Source: Eudorina sp. 2006-703-Eu-15
Lineage: Eukaryota > Chlorophyta > Chlorophyceae > Chlamydomonadales > Volvocaceae
Assembly (NCBI GenBank): GCA_003117195.1
Contig: BDSI01000046.1
Coordinates: 633,001-697,000, forward strand
DNA: 64,000 nt
Direction of reading: 5' to 3'
In this document: piece after piece, positions 13,001 to 24,154 of the stretch
Layout: each line of letters opens with the position of its first letter
Position numbering within the stretch: the stretch's first letter is position 1
The notes under the pieces: generated by a model
Seen by the model: the letters and a program-made list of their open reading frames with translations, nothing else
Told to the model about the DNA's origin: nothing
The model's database searches: none
Program-made: the position numbers and the translations under genes

Positions 13001-13836
13001 TGTGCTGCATTTTGATTCGTTTGGCGGGAGCCGAGCAACGTCTCTTTTGGGGCTACATGAAATCTGTAGGGTAGGGGAAGTTTTGCATCTGCCTGCATGC
13101 CTTGTGAAACTGTGCTGCTTATAGCCGTTGGGTTACGGATAGCCCCTTGGGTTACACGACACGATGTCGGATGCTACACCCGATGTCAGGCCTTGGCGGA
13201 GCTGGAGGCGCTGCAGCGGATGGCGCCAGGGGAAGCGAGCGTGGCCTTCCAGATGGGCAAGTTGTTCAAGCGCCTCAACAATCGCACGGTGCGGGGGGTC
13301 AAGATGTGTGCGACTTGGGGTTAGAGCTCTGCCGGACCTCAAGAAAGGGTGTGGATTTGTTCTGCTGTGCCTGGTTGTAAGAAGCCACTGGAATCACGTC
13401 CAGGAAGGCATGTGCCCGTCTGCAATTCTCCTCCTCGAACTTGGGTGGGAAGGTCTGCGATTCGACTCTTGCTGTACGCGTCACGCCCCGTCTGTATGCA
13501 CGCTTTCCTTAGCTGTCCTGAGCATGGCTACATGGGGCATGGTGTGAGACTAGTGCATTTCACTGACCAGGCGACATGCAAACCTTGAGTCATGTTCTGA
13601 CAGCCTAGCTCGCATCCTGGCATGCTGACCACTGCGCAATCCTTCCACCCAACCGCGACCTGACACTGCGTCCGGTGGTCCTTGAACCCTATCCGTCCTA
13701 TATTCTGCAGGCTGCGCAGCAGTCTTTTGAGCTGGCGCTAAGCTACAGCGGTTGCAGCTCCAGCGATGCGGCCACCATCAAGGCGGCCATTGAGCGGCTG
13801 GCCCTGAGTGAGGATGAGGACGAGGAGGAGATCTGA
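7022..13836 (+). CDS. CDC27: CDC27/APC3, TPR subunit of the anaphase-promoting complex
   Basis: Sixteen exons: 7022-7129, 7196-7268, 7712-7815, 7988-8132, 8228-8962, 9453-9547, 9745-9978, 10302-10479, 10693-10988, 11467-11610, 11848-11928, 12074-12205, 12437-12602, 12908-12991, 13190-13288, 13711-13836 (TGA); about 932 aa. The N-terminal TPR part reads SYRAYHLLKG, then RYLLAVCCLG and LNPLLWSAFEELC. The hallmark VRKVSNKLFSDP at 9745 precedes the disordered loop. The C-terminal TPR superhelix reads VEGMEIYSTVLWH, CVATDRLAPQ, WCVLGNLFSSQKEHEAAIEFF, YAYTLAGHEYFANEDYDKA, YGLGQIAYRQEKYAEAL and NPLARFERASVLASLE. The protein ends with an acidic tail EDEDEEEI. APC3 binds the IR tail of CDC20/CDH1 and APC10 and helps ubiquitinate cyclin B and securin in the nucleus. 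At about 932 aa it is longer than usual (730-850) because of a Gly/Gln-rich middle. All junctions keep frame except 12205/12437, which is off by one base. Confidence 0.93.
8228..8962 (+). other. CDC27 exon 5: Gly/Phe-rich disordered insert
   Basis: This 735 bp exon starts with the conserved DEEAAELCSLAQQ and then leaves the CDC27 family. It reads a Gln/His run (GQQQQNHHHHHGRHAHG), then repeated FG-type patches (TGFGFGAFGAAAP, GGFGFGFALGLGG, LPTFG, LLFQTPV, LFATPSPMGMG). CDC27 proteins carry a variable, phospho-regulated loop here; this one is much longer. The frame stays open throughout and ends at a usable donor (AAG|GTTAGC). Confidence 0.7.
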
Positions 13837-15650
13837 CGGGAGCTGCTTCACTGACGCGGGAAGAGACAGGTTTATGGGCCACGGATGACTCCCTGGGGGG
13901 AAAGGTCCGCGAAAGGGGGAGGTTTTGGGGGGTTGGGAAATGGCAGGGGAAGAAGTGCATTTGATGGGAAGATGTGTTGATCGCCACATTTGGCCCTCAC
14001 TGGTTTCGTTCAAGTAGCCTGATGAGGTAAGAATGCATGACAGCTGCCACTCCGCACGGTGGCATCAACGCATGCCACCACGACCGAACATCAAAAGCAG
14101 TTGGGCGCAGCTTGATTAGACAGTATTGAGTTGCAGTAGATTTCCTTGGCTGGGGCAGGGCTGCGAAGGAGCCATGCGGCGAATAGGAACACGCATGCGT
14201 GAGGGGGTGCCAGCCTGGTTAGTGTGCAGGCTAGTGTTTTCTTCCAACCAACGCATGGTCGTGCGAATCCTGGACAGTCTGTTGGACTGCTGCTACTGTT
14301 GGTGGGTTATCGGTGGTTCGGCTTATCTCCTCTCTGGTGGCACACGCACCGTGTCAGATGCCTAGATATCAGCTGAAGTCCGAGTGAAGGCTTCTGTTTG
14401 GCATCAAAAGCAACCTGCTCCTTCATGACGCCGGAGCTAGTGCAGTGCTGGCAAACCCAGGTCCCCTTCAGCCTTCAGGCGTGGCTTGAGGCAGTCCGTA
14501 TGCCACCAGCATGCCCCAGCGACACCACAGAGGATCTCTCAAGAACATTCAACGTTGTGTTGCCCGGAACTGTGTCGTACATGCCTTCGCCTGTCTAGCC
14601 GCTGGGTGTGCTACTGATTTTGTTACGGTCTTGTCCTTCCGCTTCTCTTCTGTACAAGCGCACGTAAACGATATCCTCCCTGGGTGTGACGGACGGCACG
14701 AGCCGCCGATCAACAGTGGGGTCAAGATCGGGCAGGTCGCACGGTGCTAGGTTCTGGATGTGCGCCTTACTTTCTGTGCTCCCCGCAGCTACGTACCCCA
14801 CCTGCAGCTTGGCCCACCCCTCAGCGAGACCTCCATCACACGCAGGATGTTGTCAGGAGTCGGCAAGGGTGTTCGCTTCGTGCGATTACGGTCTGAAACA
14901 TAAGACGTAGTCACCAGCGCTTCGCCAGGTTCAAAACGGACGAACCGTAGCTTGTATGCTATCCACCAGCCGTCAAGCATGCATAGCGATGCGTGTCACG
15001 CTTGTTGCGCAGGTTGCACCCACAGCAGCTGGACTGTGCGCCTGCATGGCATTCGCATGGTCCACTCAAAACTCAGACTTCTTTGGGTTTGGTGAAATCC
15101 GATCCAGTGGCGCCTCACACCATATGCGCATGCATGCGTGGTCGGCGGGACCATGAGGATGAACACCGTACGCGCACAGGATGAAGTACGGCGACAGTTT
15201 GGTGGACGCCTGGGTTGAGCAGCGTTTACCAGTGTTATCCATCCACGGCAGGGCGTCATCCCATCGGCACGCATTCCCCTGATCATCAGTCGCACACAAA
15301 TACAAAGACCACCTGGATGAACAAACGGTCTGAAACCGAGCTCCTTTGCAGAGTCCACGTCGATTAGGTACAGTGTAGAGGCCGGTAGGCCATGTCGATC
15401 ATCGCCGGGACATTGTCAACTGTTCGGAGCGAGTCGTCCGCGCACAGCGCTGCGAGCCGCACATGCCACGATGCCAGGGAAGCTGCCATCAGGGTCGATT
15501 CGGTTTGCATGGCACTTCTGGCGAGCACGCCTACGTGCAGGTGAAGGGCGGCGGTCCGGCGGATGACAGGGGGGTGAGCTGCTCTCCCGCCGTGTGAATT
15601 GCAACCAATGTCATGACAGTGACGTGGATGCGGTGGCGTCCGCGCGCTTG
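13837..15650. other. CDC27 3' flank and gene-free DNA
   Basis: No supported gene. Open frames here are short and carry no recognisable motif. I found no TGTAA in the first kilobase after the CDC27 stop. Confidence 0.45.
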
Positions 15651-15764
15651 AGAGACAGTTGCGTGGCTGGCGCAGGTGGGCAGACGTACGTGAAGTCTCA
15701 CGGCACAGACCTACACGATGAATATTTCTATCTGCCGCTCCCGATAAATTTCCGACTTGGGAGA

Positions 15765-16060
15765 ACGCGGGGGCATGTGGGCGTGCGTGTCCCATGCGGG
15801 TCCAGGGTGCAGGTCCCCGCGTGGCGCTCAGCCACCGGGGAAGGCCTCGCACCGCGCACTCGCTCGGCACGGTCACCCGGAACTGCGGTCCCTGATTGCG
15901 GTCGCCTGCTTGGCGTGGTCGCTCCGTGGATGCTGGTCTCGGGTGCAGGGCACGGGGAACCGGGGGAGTCTGTCGCCCAGGTAATCAGAGAACCGTGGCG
16001 CTCAGCCACCGGGGGAGCGCCACACCGCTCACTCAGCGTCGGTGCTCATTGTTGTATCCA
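15765..16060 (+). repeat. dispersed GC-rich repeat units (GTGGCGCTCAGCCACCGGG)
   Basis: A unit beginning GTGGCGCTCAGCCACCGGG and continuing into CACCG.TCACTC.G...GGTCACCCGGAAC occurs at about 15822 and 15990, and again at about 16703. It contains a short palindrome (GGCGCTCAGCC). The copies differ by small indels. The reading frames they produce shift between copies, so this is not coding. Confidence 0.65.
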
Positions 16061-16639
16061 CGTATTAAGGTGGTAGTAAGAACTACCGATTGTTGAGTCG
16101 CAGTATGCTTAAATGCACCAGGTCCGCGCCCAGTTGCGGTACGGCACGGACCCTTCGCCACTTGGACGAAGGGTCAGTGAGGCAACGGATTAACCGTCAG
16201 TTTGAACTCAGCAACCGGAGTCACACAGATTCAGCTACCAGGACCAGTTGTCCTAATTGTACACAGATTACAATTACCGACAGAGTAACAGAATTCGGCA
16301 GTCCGAAATACAGGTTCGCAAACAGTTACGTATCAGCAAAGTGTAAGGAACAGCTTCCTCAAAAGTGACAGCAAATACAGAACAGTAAAATACCATAAAG
16401 AGCATATTGTTGATTATGCGAGACAGAGCATAATACAACACTCATCCTTCGCTGCGACTCGGTGCAGTCATCACTGAGTGTTTAAACCCTGACCCTAAAT
16501 CTGCGTACCTGAGTGTGATAGCTCGGCGTGCGTGGTCGCTCGCCGTGGCCCCTCCGTGCATTTAGCGTTGTCACTAGTGACCTGGGGTGTGGGGCCCTGG
16601 TATGACTCCTGGTGCGCGTCCGGGTGCGGGTCCCGGGTG

Positions 16640-17105
16640 CTGGTCCCAGCTGCAGGTCCCGCGTGCGTGTTCAGGTGTGGGCCCAGGGTGCAGGTCCTGG
16701 TTTATGTGGCGCTCAGCCACCGGGTGAGGCCACGCACGCACCGCTCACTCGGTGCGGTCACCCGGAACCGTCACTCGGGTCCCAGGGGCCGGGTCAGAAG
16801 GGCCGGGTCCCAGGGGTCGCATGGGTCCCAGCAGGGGTCCAACCCCAGGGGTCCAATCCCAGGGGTTGCCCAGGGGTTGCGTCCCAGGGGTTGGGTCCCA
16901 ACGGGTCGGGTCCCAGGGGGGGTCGGGGGGGTCCCAGGGGTCACGACCAAGGGGTCGGTCCAAGGGGTCGGGTCCCACGGGGTCACGTCCCAGGGATTTG
17001 ATCACGTCTCAGGCGTCGGGTCCCAGGTGTCCAGTCCTGTGCAGTCCCATGGGTCGCGTCGAGTCGTTGTGGTCGGTCAGGTCGGGTCGGGTCCCAAGGG
17101 TCGGG
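16640..17105 (+). repeat. G-rich minisatellite, GGTCCCAGGGGTC-type units
   Basis: About 13-16 bp degenerate units around GGTCCCAGGG(G)TC are tandemly repeated, mostly from 16780 to 17100. G-runs recur at regular spacing on the plus strand, so G-quadruplex formation is plausible. All three frames are open over parts of it because the repeat contains no stops. Confidence 0.75.
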
Positions 17106-17277
17106 TGTGTTGCTATCTTACATATAATAAATAGTCACGGACCCAAAACCCGGAACACTTTCATTTCCCGGACCCCAGAAAACCTGCGAGATTTCATTTA
17201 TTTGAGAGCCGGAAATCTGCCCAGCCAACTATTTTCCAGACTACCAAAAGGGCCTGCCCCCATGCCCCCCTGTTCGG

Positions 17278-17640
17278 ATGCAACCCGGCCCCGCGACGGA
17301 CCGACCGCCGTTGCGCCCTATTGGGGCGACGTTGGAGGCGGCGCTGGCCCAGGTCGGCAGCGCGCGGGTGAACGTGTCGGTGTCATTGGTCATGAACGAC
17401 TACCCCAACGACAGGCTGTACACCCAGACCTTCACGACCGACCCGCATCTGCTGGCGCCCGGGGACGATGCGGACGAGGCGGTCGTGCGGTGCCTGCATG
17501 AGGTGGATGACTGGACGGAGTACATGCTGACGGTCGGGTCTGGGCACGCGGTGTGGGGTCTGGAGTGGGTGCAGCTGGAGGTGGCACGCGCCCCGCTGGT
17601 TGGCGGGGGAGCGCGCACGGGGAGGCGAGCCGTGTGTCAG
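17278..17640 (+). CDS. unrecognised ORF upstream of two nuclease-like ORFs
   Basis: Frame 1 is open from an ATG at 17278. The protein-like part runs to about 17590 and includes VNVSVSLVMNDYPNDRLYTQ and CLHEVDDWTEYMLTVGSGHA, with balanced composition unlike the Arg/Pro-rich shadow frames. After about 17590 the frame decays into Arg/Trp-rich sequence while another frame becomes protein-like, which implies an intron (a donor at GAG|GTGGCA is possible) or a frameshift. It may be the N-terminal domain of the next ORF. I do not recognise the family. Confidence 0.4.
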
Positions 17641-18167
17641 GCGGCGGCCTGCCGGCCAGCCTGGCGAAGAAGTCCCACCGGGCCGAGATGCGGTCCTCGC
17701 GGACTCCGCCGTTTAAGGTGGTGGACAACGTCCTCTTCATCACACCGCAAGGTGCGGCGCGGTCGCGGTACATCATCGCCGAGCTGGATGGGCGGGAGCA
17801 TGTGGGGGCGGGGTTGATCGAGGATGTGTTCCGCGTGAACTGGATGTACAACGCCCGCTTCAAGGGCGGCCACCTGCGGGTGGTGCGCCTGAACCCCGAC
17901 CGCTACGAGATGCGGGACGGGCAGTGGGCCGCACCGCCGCTGCGGACCCGGCTGCGGCGGTGCCTGCGTGTGCTGCGCGGCTTTCGGGATGCGGGTGGGG
18001 AGGGCGCGTCGCACATCGCGGTGCATTTCCTGTACTACTCGTACGAGCGGTTGCGGGTGTTCGAGGGCCTGGCGGAGCGCCAGCTGGAGGCGGTGGAGGC
18101 CGATGTGGAGTACCGCCTGACGTTCCGGCCGCACGATGACCCATCCTACCTGGCGCGGCGGCGGTAG
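17553..18167 (+). CDS. predicted restriction-endonuclease-like protein (DxREH ... RxNPDR)
   Basis: The protein-like part starts near 17655 (LPASLAKKSHRAEM). It contains NVLFITPQG, then IIAELDGREHVGAGLIEDV, then LRVVRLNPDRYEM, and ends ASHIAVHFLYYSYERL. The pattern (hydrophobic)-D/E-x-R-E/Q-H ... V-x-R-x-NPD-x-Y ... aromatic-rich LYYS resembles a family of small nuclease-fold proteins I associate with large algal DNA viruses and mobile DNA, with the D/E...R residues in a PD-(D/E)XK-like arrangement. This is motif recognition from memory, not a search. The stop TAG at 18165-18167 is followed after two bases by the ATG of the next ORF, a spacing typical of compact viral or prokaryotic genomes. 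Confidence 0.42.
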   Translation: MGSGVGAAGGGTRPAGWRGSAHGEASRVSGGGLPASLAKKSHRAEMRSSRTPPFKVVDNVLFITPQGAARSRYIIAELDGREHVGAGLIEDVFRVNWMYNARFKGGHLRVVRLNPDRYEMRDGQWAAPPLRTRLRRCLRVLRGFRDAGGEGASHIAVHFLYYSYERLRVFEGLAERQLEAVEADVEYRLTFRPHDDPSYLARRR

Positions 18168-18169
18168 AC

Positions 18170-19021
18170 ATGCGCACTGCCCGCCCCGACTACTGCGTGC
18201 ACAGGTCTTCCGGCGCTTCCGCCAGACGAGCTTTGAATGCAGCGCCGGCGCGGTCATTTCGGAACCGTTGGTCACGGCTGGAGCTGCGTGTGTCCCACAT
18301 GCCGCGGGAGGGCGACCCACACCTGTATGTGCGCCTTGTGATGCAGAAGGGCGCGGGGCAGACCAAGGTCGCGGTGCGCAACGTGGTGGCGGAGGTGTGG
18401 GGTGCGGTGGCGGGGGTGGAGAACGCGGGGCGGCTGCAGCTGGATGAGCAGGGCCGCGTACTGGGTGAGTGGCGCGTGTACCACCTGGACGGCAACCCAC
18501 GGGACTGCCGTGCGCGCAACCTGATCGTCCTGACGGATGAGGATGCGCGGGCGCGTGGCGTTGCCCTGCACGCGTCCGCACCGAGGACGTGGCCCGCGCC
18601 GCGGCACCGGCGGGGTTCACCACCAATGGCGCGGGCTGAGGGAGCAGCGGGGGCGGCGATGGCGGCGGTGGCGAGGGAGGGTGCTGGCGGGCCTGACCGG
18701 GGGCCGGCGGCGACGGCGACCGAGGCGGGGGCGGTGGATGTTGGGGTGGCCGGCGCCGTCGCGGTGGCGGAGGGCGCGGTTGGGGCGCCGGCTGCAGGTG
18801 ATGCGCTGGGACTGGCGGTACCCACTGCCCGCGCGGACGGTGGGGGTGGCAGCGTTGGTGGGCGGGCCTTGGGCTTGGGTCCGAGCCTGGATGTGGGCGG
18901 ATGCGCAGCCGCCAGCGGCGGCCACATTCCATGCATTCGTAGGCACCATGATCAGCAAGCTAGTTATCGGTCCACTGATTGGCGCCTAAGTCGCAAGCGC
19001 GCTGGTGTTGGGGGGCGGTGA
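18170..19021 (+). CDS. HNH-type nuclease-like protein with a low-complexity tail
   Basis: 283 aa from the ATG at 18170. The core at about residues 40-125 reads VRNVVAEVWGAVAG and then WRVYHLDGNPRDCRARNL followed by IVLTDED. This matches the HNH_3-type pattern (hydrophobic)-VAE-x-W/F ... V-x-H-(I/L)-D-G-N-x3-N-x3-NL-x3-T, seen in phage and viral homing endonucleases. The second motif residue, often Asn, is Asp/Cys here, so activity is uncertain. From about residue 140 the frame becomes Ala/Gly/Arg-rich and may not be native protein. The gene could be split from the preceding ORF by mutation, or be a separate one in a row of three. Confidence 0.5.
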   Translation: MRTARPDYCVHRSSGASARRALNAAPARSFRNRWSRLELRVSHMPREGDPHLYVRLVMQKGAGQTKVAVRNVVAEVWGAVAGVENAGRLQLDEQGRVLGEWRVYHLDGNPRDCRARNLIVLTDEDARARGVALHASAPRTWPAPRHRRGSPPMARAEGAAGAAMAAVAREGAGGPDRGPAATATEAGAVDVGVAGAVAVAEGAVGAPAAGDALGLAVPTARADGGGGSVGGRALGLGPSLDVGGCAAASGGHIPCIRRHHDQQASYRSTDWRLSRKRAGVGGR

Positions 19022-19115
19022 CCCTATGGCAGCCCGACCCCCTGTAAACGGGGTCCAGACCCGGTAACTCGCTAATTACTCGGGGCAGGTTACAAGGTGA
19101 GCTATGACGCGAAAT

Positions 19116-19196
19116 TGTAACACAGCGCGGCCAAAGGCTTCTGGAGATGCTGTGCAGGGTCAGTGTTAGGGACTTATACTGTAACCCAACGTTACA
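19116..19196 (+). repeat. MITE-like element, copy 1 (TGTAAC...GTTACA)
   Basis: An 81 bp unit beginning TGTAACACAGCG and ending CCCAACGTTACA, with imperfect terminal inverted repeats (TGTAAC/GTTACA) and the internal block GGCCAAAGGCTTCTGGAGAT. Two further copies lie at 19438-19518 and 20693-20777. Confidence 0.75.
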
Positions 19197-19369
19197 TTCT
19201 CCCCCCCTGAAGGGAACGTTCTCGTTCCTCACTGCGTCCTCGCAGTGCACAGTCCACTCCGCCATGCCTACCCTACCACGAGGTTTGCCAGGCCTCGCGT
19301 CACGTCATGCGGCTTCACCCGGACCGACTCCGGCACATGCGTCCCTAGCAGGGTTTTTCGGAGTGGAAA

Positions 19370-19436
19370 CCTCTGCGCCAGAATCGAACTCACGACCTGA
19401 CGAGGTCGTACGGAAAGAGTACTTACTCGATACCAA
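19370..19436 (-). repeat. tRNA-like fragment (possible SINE remnant)
   Basis: On the minus strand a B-box-like GAGTTCGATTCTGG follows a perfect 7 bp hairpin (ACGACCT...AGGTCGT) placed like a long variable arm. The A-box region is poor and no acceptor stem closes, so this is not a working tRNA gene. Confidence 0.25.
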
Positions 19437-19437
19437 T

Positions 19438-19518
19438 TGTAACACAGCGCGGCCAAAGGCTTCTCGAGATGCTGTGTAGGGTCATTGTTAGGGAGTTATA
19501 CTGTAACCCAGCGTTACA
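19438..19518 (+). repeat. MITE-like element, copy 2
   Basis: Same 81 bp unit as at 19116, with a few substitutions (TTCTCGAGAT, TGTGTAGGGT). It ends CCCAGCGTTACA, which pairs better with the 5' TGTAACAC end. Confidence 0.75.
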
Positions 19519-20089
19519 CGAAATTGTCGTTCAGAAGGTTGCTTTGCCCCGAGCGACCATGTGTCATGTAGTGCTGAGGCACAGACTTTGTCCCCGTTCC
19601 TTTGCATTTCTGCAGTTATAACATGGAGCTAGCGACTTGCACATGGTGGAGGGCGGTACATGGAGCTAGCGGCTTGTGGGCGGTTCATGGAGCTAGCGGC
19701 TTGTGCATCGTGCAGGGCCTAGCGACTATTTGGAGGATGCACCAACTCCGTACAATTTGGAAAGAGCTAGCACAAGGCGCAGGTAAGTCTATCTAGCGGC
19801 CAACATTTTACGCACAGCTTCTTACAGGGGGAGCCTAGCGACCACCAGGGAACCACCAGCAGCTATAGCAGGTTTGGTGAAATCAGGCTGAGCAGGGGGC
19901 AGATATCACTAACCAAGGACAATGTCACAGCAATTGCTTCAACCTTGCCGGTGGTTATCACTACCCCAATCCTGTGGTCAAATCCCAGATGATGGGAGGG
20001 GATGGAGTCGTCCAAACAGTGGGCCCAGGGTGGCAGCAGTAAACGAAGGCGGTTAACGGGAGAGCAGCCCGATGACTCTGGGGCAGTTA

Positions 20090-20215
20090 CTGCCCCCCCC
20101 ACAGTAAACGGGGGGGGGGGAGGTTATCCGTAGGTAAACGGGAGGTAACGGGGGGTCCCCAGTTATCGACCGTTAAACGGGGGGGGGACTTGACGGGGGT
20201 CAGTAACTGGTCGTT
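20090..20215 (+). repeat. G-rich tract with GTTAAAC/GTAAACGGG motifs
   Basis: Runs of 8-10 G are separated by GTAAACGGG and CCGTTAAACGG, giving several short palindromes. Non-coding. Confidence 0.55.
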
Positions 20216-20692
20216 TATTTACCGGGGGTCGGGCTGCTATAGGGTGAGCTGCTGCTGCAGTTCGACGCGGACTGCGGCTGCTGTGATGATTGCGGCTGCT
20301 GCGTGATTTCATGATGATGTATATATGTATGGCGGAGGTATTTGTGCGTACGTGGCAGTAGTGGTCGGTATCGTAGTGGTATCAACGAATGTGCGTGGCC
20401 GGCTCGCTGGCGCGCGTTCCGATCCGTCGTGATTATTACTCCAGCCATCTATCCATCCACGCGCGCAGCTACATCCGCCGACCAGCCGGGCGCCGCGCGG
20501 CAGGCAAGTATATATTGCAGTGACATCCATTGCGGAAGGTACTTGCATGTGTGCGTGTAGTCTTGCTTAGTGGTCTCGCTGGCCTGTATGCATGCGTTCA
20601 TTCATTCATTCATGCACGCATGCGTACATGATGCTATGTATGTACGGCGGTAGCTGGGAGAACACGCATGTACGTTATGTACGTGCGTGGTC

Positions 20693-20777
20693 TGTAACAC
20701 GGCGCAGCCAAAGGCTTTTCGAGATGCTGTGCAGGGTCATTTGTAGATAGGGACTTATACTGTAACTCAGCGTTACA
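20693..20777 (+). repeat. MITE-like element, copy 3
   Basis: An 85 bp copy of the unit at 19116, with a 4 bp insertion near TTGTAGATAGGG. Ends TGTAACAC and AGCGTTACA. Confidence 0.72.
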
Positions 20778-21996
20778 TGGTCCTAAAGCAAGCAAGGCTC
20801 CACCGAGGCATATATATGTAGGCAGGGCGGGACGGACGCACGCACGCATGCATGCATACGTACGTACGTACATACGTACTATACGGTAATAATATATAAT
20901 AACCTAATAACCGACGGCAAGTGGCGAAGCAAGGTGCAACCATATATACATGCATGGTGGTCAGCGGTGGGGGTTATCTACACTCCCCATCTTGAAGGTG
21001 CATGCAAGATGATCGTCTTGTGTGCCGTGGCCCGGTTCCGTCAGGCCAGGATGATTAACCGAAGCTAGCCATGTGGATGGGCGTTGAGTAGTAGCTAGTG
21101 GGCCGCGGGTGGCCGGGGCGCTGATGCGCTCGCTCTACGGCCCGTTGGCGGCATTGATAGGTTTATTTGGGCGGGCGGTGTTTCTTCGGCCCGGTGGGAT
21201 CGTACCGGCAGGCCCCTGATGGTGGCTCGCGAGCCCTCGTAGCCCTCGTGCGTGGCTCTCTAAGACTACGGCGGCGGGCCACCGCTGGAGAAGTGACCCC
21301 GCCTTGGTTGGCCATGGGGTGCGTGGTGGATGGTTCGCTACGTACATATATATAGTAGGGGCGCCCTGCCTGATGGATGGCTACCTCCCCCTGAGCGGGC
21401 TTTATCCCTGGATGGCCGTGTGTGGTTGGTTCCCAGGAACGGGGTGGTTCGTTCCCTGGTAGAGTGGGCACGGGGAGTGTTTCGGTGCACTTGGGGAGCC
21501 TGTCCGGTGCGCCATGGTGGCGCAAGTTCGTTTGGGCAGTGGTTTATGGTGAGGAAGCCTCGGCTGTCGCCGTTGGCTGTCACCGATGACCCACGGGGTC
21601 CGCTGTAACATCCTTAATAATAACGAACTGATGATGATTACTATAATTATTAGCGAGTGGCTGGGTGTATGTGTGTATACATACGGTCAGACTCTCCCTA
21701 CCGTCAGACTCTCCGTACGTCAGACTCCATCCCTTTAAGGTAGCTAGGGTAGCTAGCTAGCTACATACCGTCAGACTCTTTTACGTACCTCCGTGGCTGG
21801 TAAGGTCCCTTGGTTATCTGCTGGATGGCATGAGTGTGTATATATATGCATGTACGTGTATCATGAATGAATGAATGAATGAATGAATGAACGAACGTTA
21901 CAGCGGATTCGGCGGGTCTGGCGCGGTTTCCAGGAGAGGCAATCCTGGCGCGCTGGTAATGTAATGTAATGTAACCGTTACAAGCAAGCTGGACCC

Positions 21997-22465
<469 letters not shown>

Positions 22466-24154
22466 GGGTGATGGAGGATGGGTGCGCAGTCCTTGGTAGG
22501 GGTTGATGAGATGCATGATGAGGCGCCTACGACGGAGCTATCTGGGGTTCTGGGCCCGTTGGAACACCCGGTCGGGATACGGGTCCACCTTATAACGATT
22601 ACTATATAGCTGTACATATGTGCCCCACTCAGACTTATTAATTGCTTAGTAATGCCGCTAGCTACGTAGCTGCGTGCTTTATGGCGGTCCGTGCCTGTTG
22701 GGTTTTGGGGATTATTTAACCGTTCCCTTCGTTGGAGCGTGGGTGCGTGCGGGGTGCACATACAAGGAAAATGAGCCGCGAGAAGCGAAGTCCAGCGTAA
22801 TAGCTAAGGGGATACAGGCGATGCGTGCTAAAGAAAGAGACTAATTGAAATGATCTTTGGAATCTCAAAAATGCGGGGTTTGGGTGCGACCTCAACGCGT
22901 GCAATAATGCCGACAGCAAATAAACATCTATCGTGCCCAGCACAAGTCCGTCCACGCAGCCTGTGCAAAGAATGCGGTCGCATTGACCTGAAGACAGGAA
23001 CAAGGGAAGCCAGGCGTTGCAGCACAGCGTTTATACGTATCTAGTTGGCAGGGTTCGTTCGGCAAAGGCGATATGCGTAAATGGTGGCAAAGCAGGGACA
23101 CACGTGCGCGCGCCAGGCGGCGGGCGTGGATCAGGACAGAGGGGATAGATGGATCTGGCACGGTCAGAACGGCGGGCCGTGCTTGGTGCGATGGTCCAGA
23201 TTCATGCCTTGGCGCGGGGTGTCCATCTAGTTGGCATTTATGCATGCATGAGCTCGCTCGTTGTGGGTGAGCGATGCGGGTGTGCGAGTGAGGCTGACAC
23301 TACTACATCGATGAGCTACCGGTGGAGCCCGTTAGTTGGTCATAGTTGTACATCCTCGCTCGTCGCGCAATCAAGGTGCTTGGAAAGTGATGAGGGCGGT
23401 GCTCCCATATGCATGTCACGCAGGCACAGACGGAAGCAAGGGACTTCATTGTTCCCGACAGCAGGCAGGACGGATATAAGGGTACATAATGTTTGCCGCC
23501 ACCGCACGCCCCCCACCCGCGTGTGACTTTGCGTGAAATCTGACCCTGCGCATAGATGGCAGGGTACGTATCGTGACTTTGGGCACACCCCAAGCAAGAT
23601 AGCCTACTAATCGTACGACAGGACCCGTGCGACTAAATACGAACGCCATCGTGCATAGATGAGATAGTAGTTAAGATTTTCCGGCGTAGAACCCAAACGG
23701 TATTGCTTACTGTACATTCATCTTAATTGTGATGGCTATTGTCAAGACACATCACAAAGCCGCGACAAGAACGTTTCGCTTGCTTACGGATCCGCGCCTG
23801 CCCCGGCATGCGCTTCCGCAGAAGAATCCTAGGAAAATTGAAAGAAGTAGCGAGTCAATGGATGTATGTGCGCAAACGCGAAAACATTGCACCTTCCCCA
23901 GGAGGACAACGTACGCAGAAAACACTTGGATATCAGAAATGTAGACGTCTATCTTGTTACTTCAGTTGCCATACACATATTCACCAGGCCGGAAAACCGT
24001 CTCGTTTCCTGTACGGTAACGCAAATATACAGAAGAGCAAAACCGCCAGGGCCCAAGTAGTGTGGGCCTAAAACTCGAAGCGTGACCTGCTTCTTTAATG
24101 TGCATTAGCTTTTCATACCTTTGAACGTCTGTTACTCACAAGCCGCGCAACAAA
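22466..24154. other. gene-free, increasingly AT-rich flank of TPPP
   Basis: No supported gene. Composition falls from GC-rich to AT-rich toward the TPPP start at 24155, where the promoter is expected. Confidence 0.4.

Noticed and set aside
17637..18932. 431-codon open frame on the minus strand, His/Pro-rich
   Set aside because: Antisense to the nuclease-like ORFs. Composition (PPPHP, RRRRPP) is what GC-rich antisense gives, with no motif.
19370..19436. A functional tRNA gene on the minus strand
   Set aside because: B-box-like sequence and variable-arm hairpin are present, but no closing acceptor stem or clear anticodon arm; kept only as a remnant.
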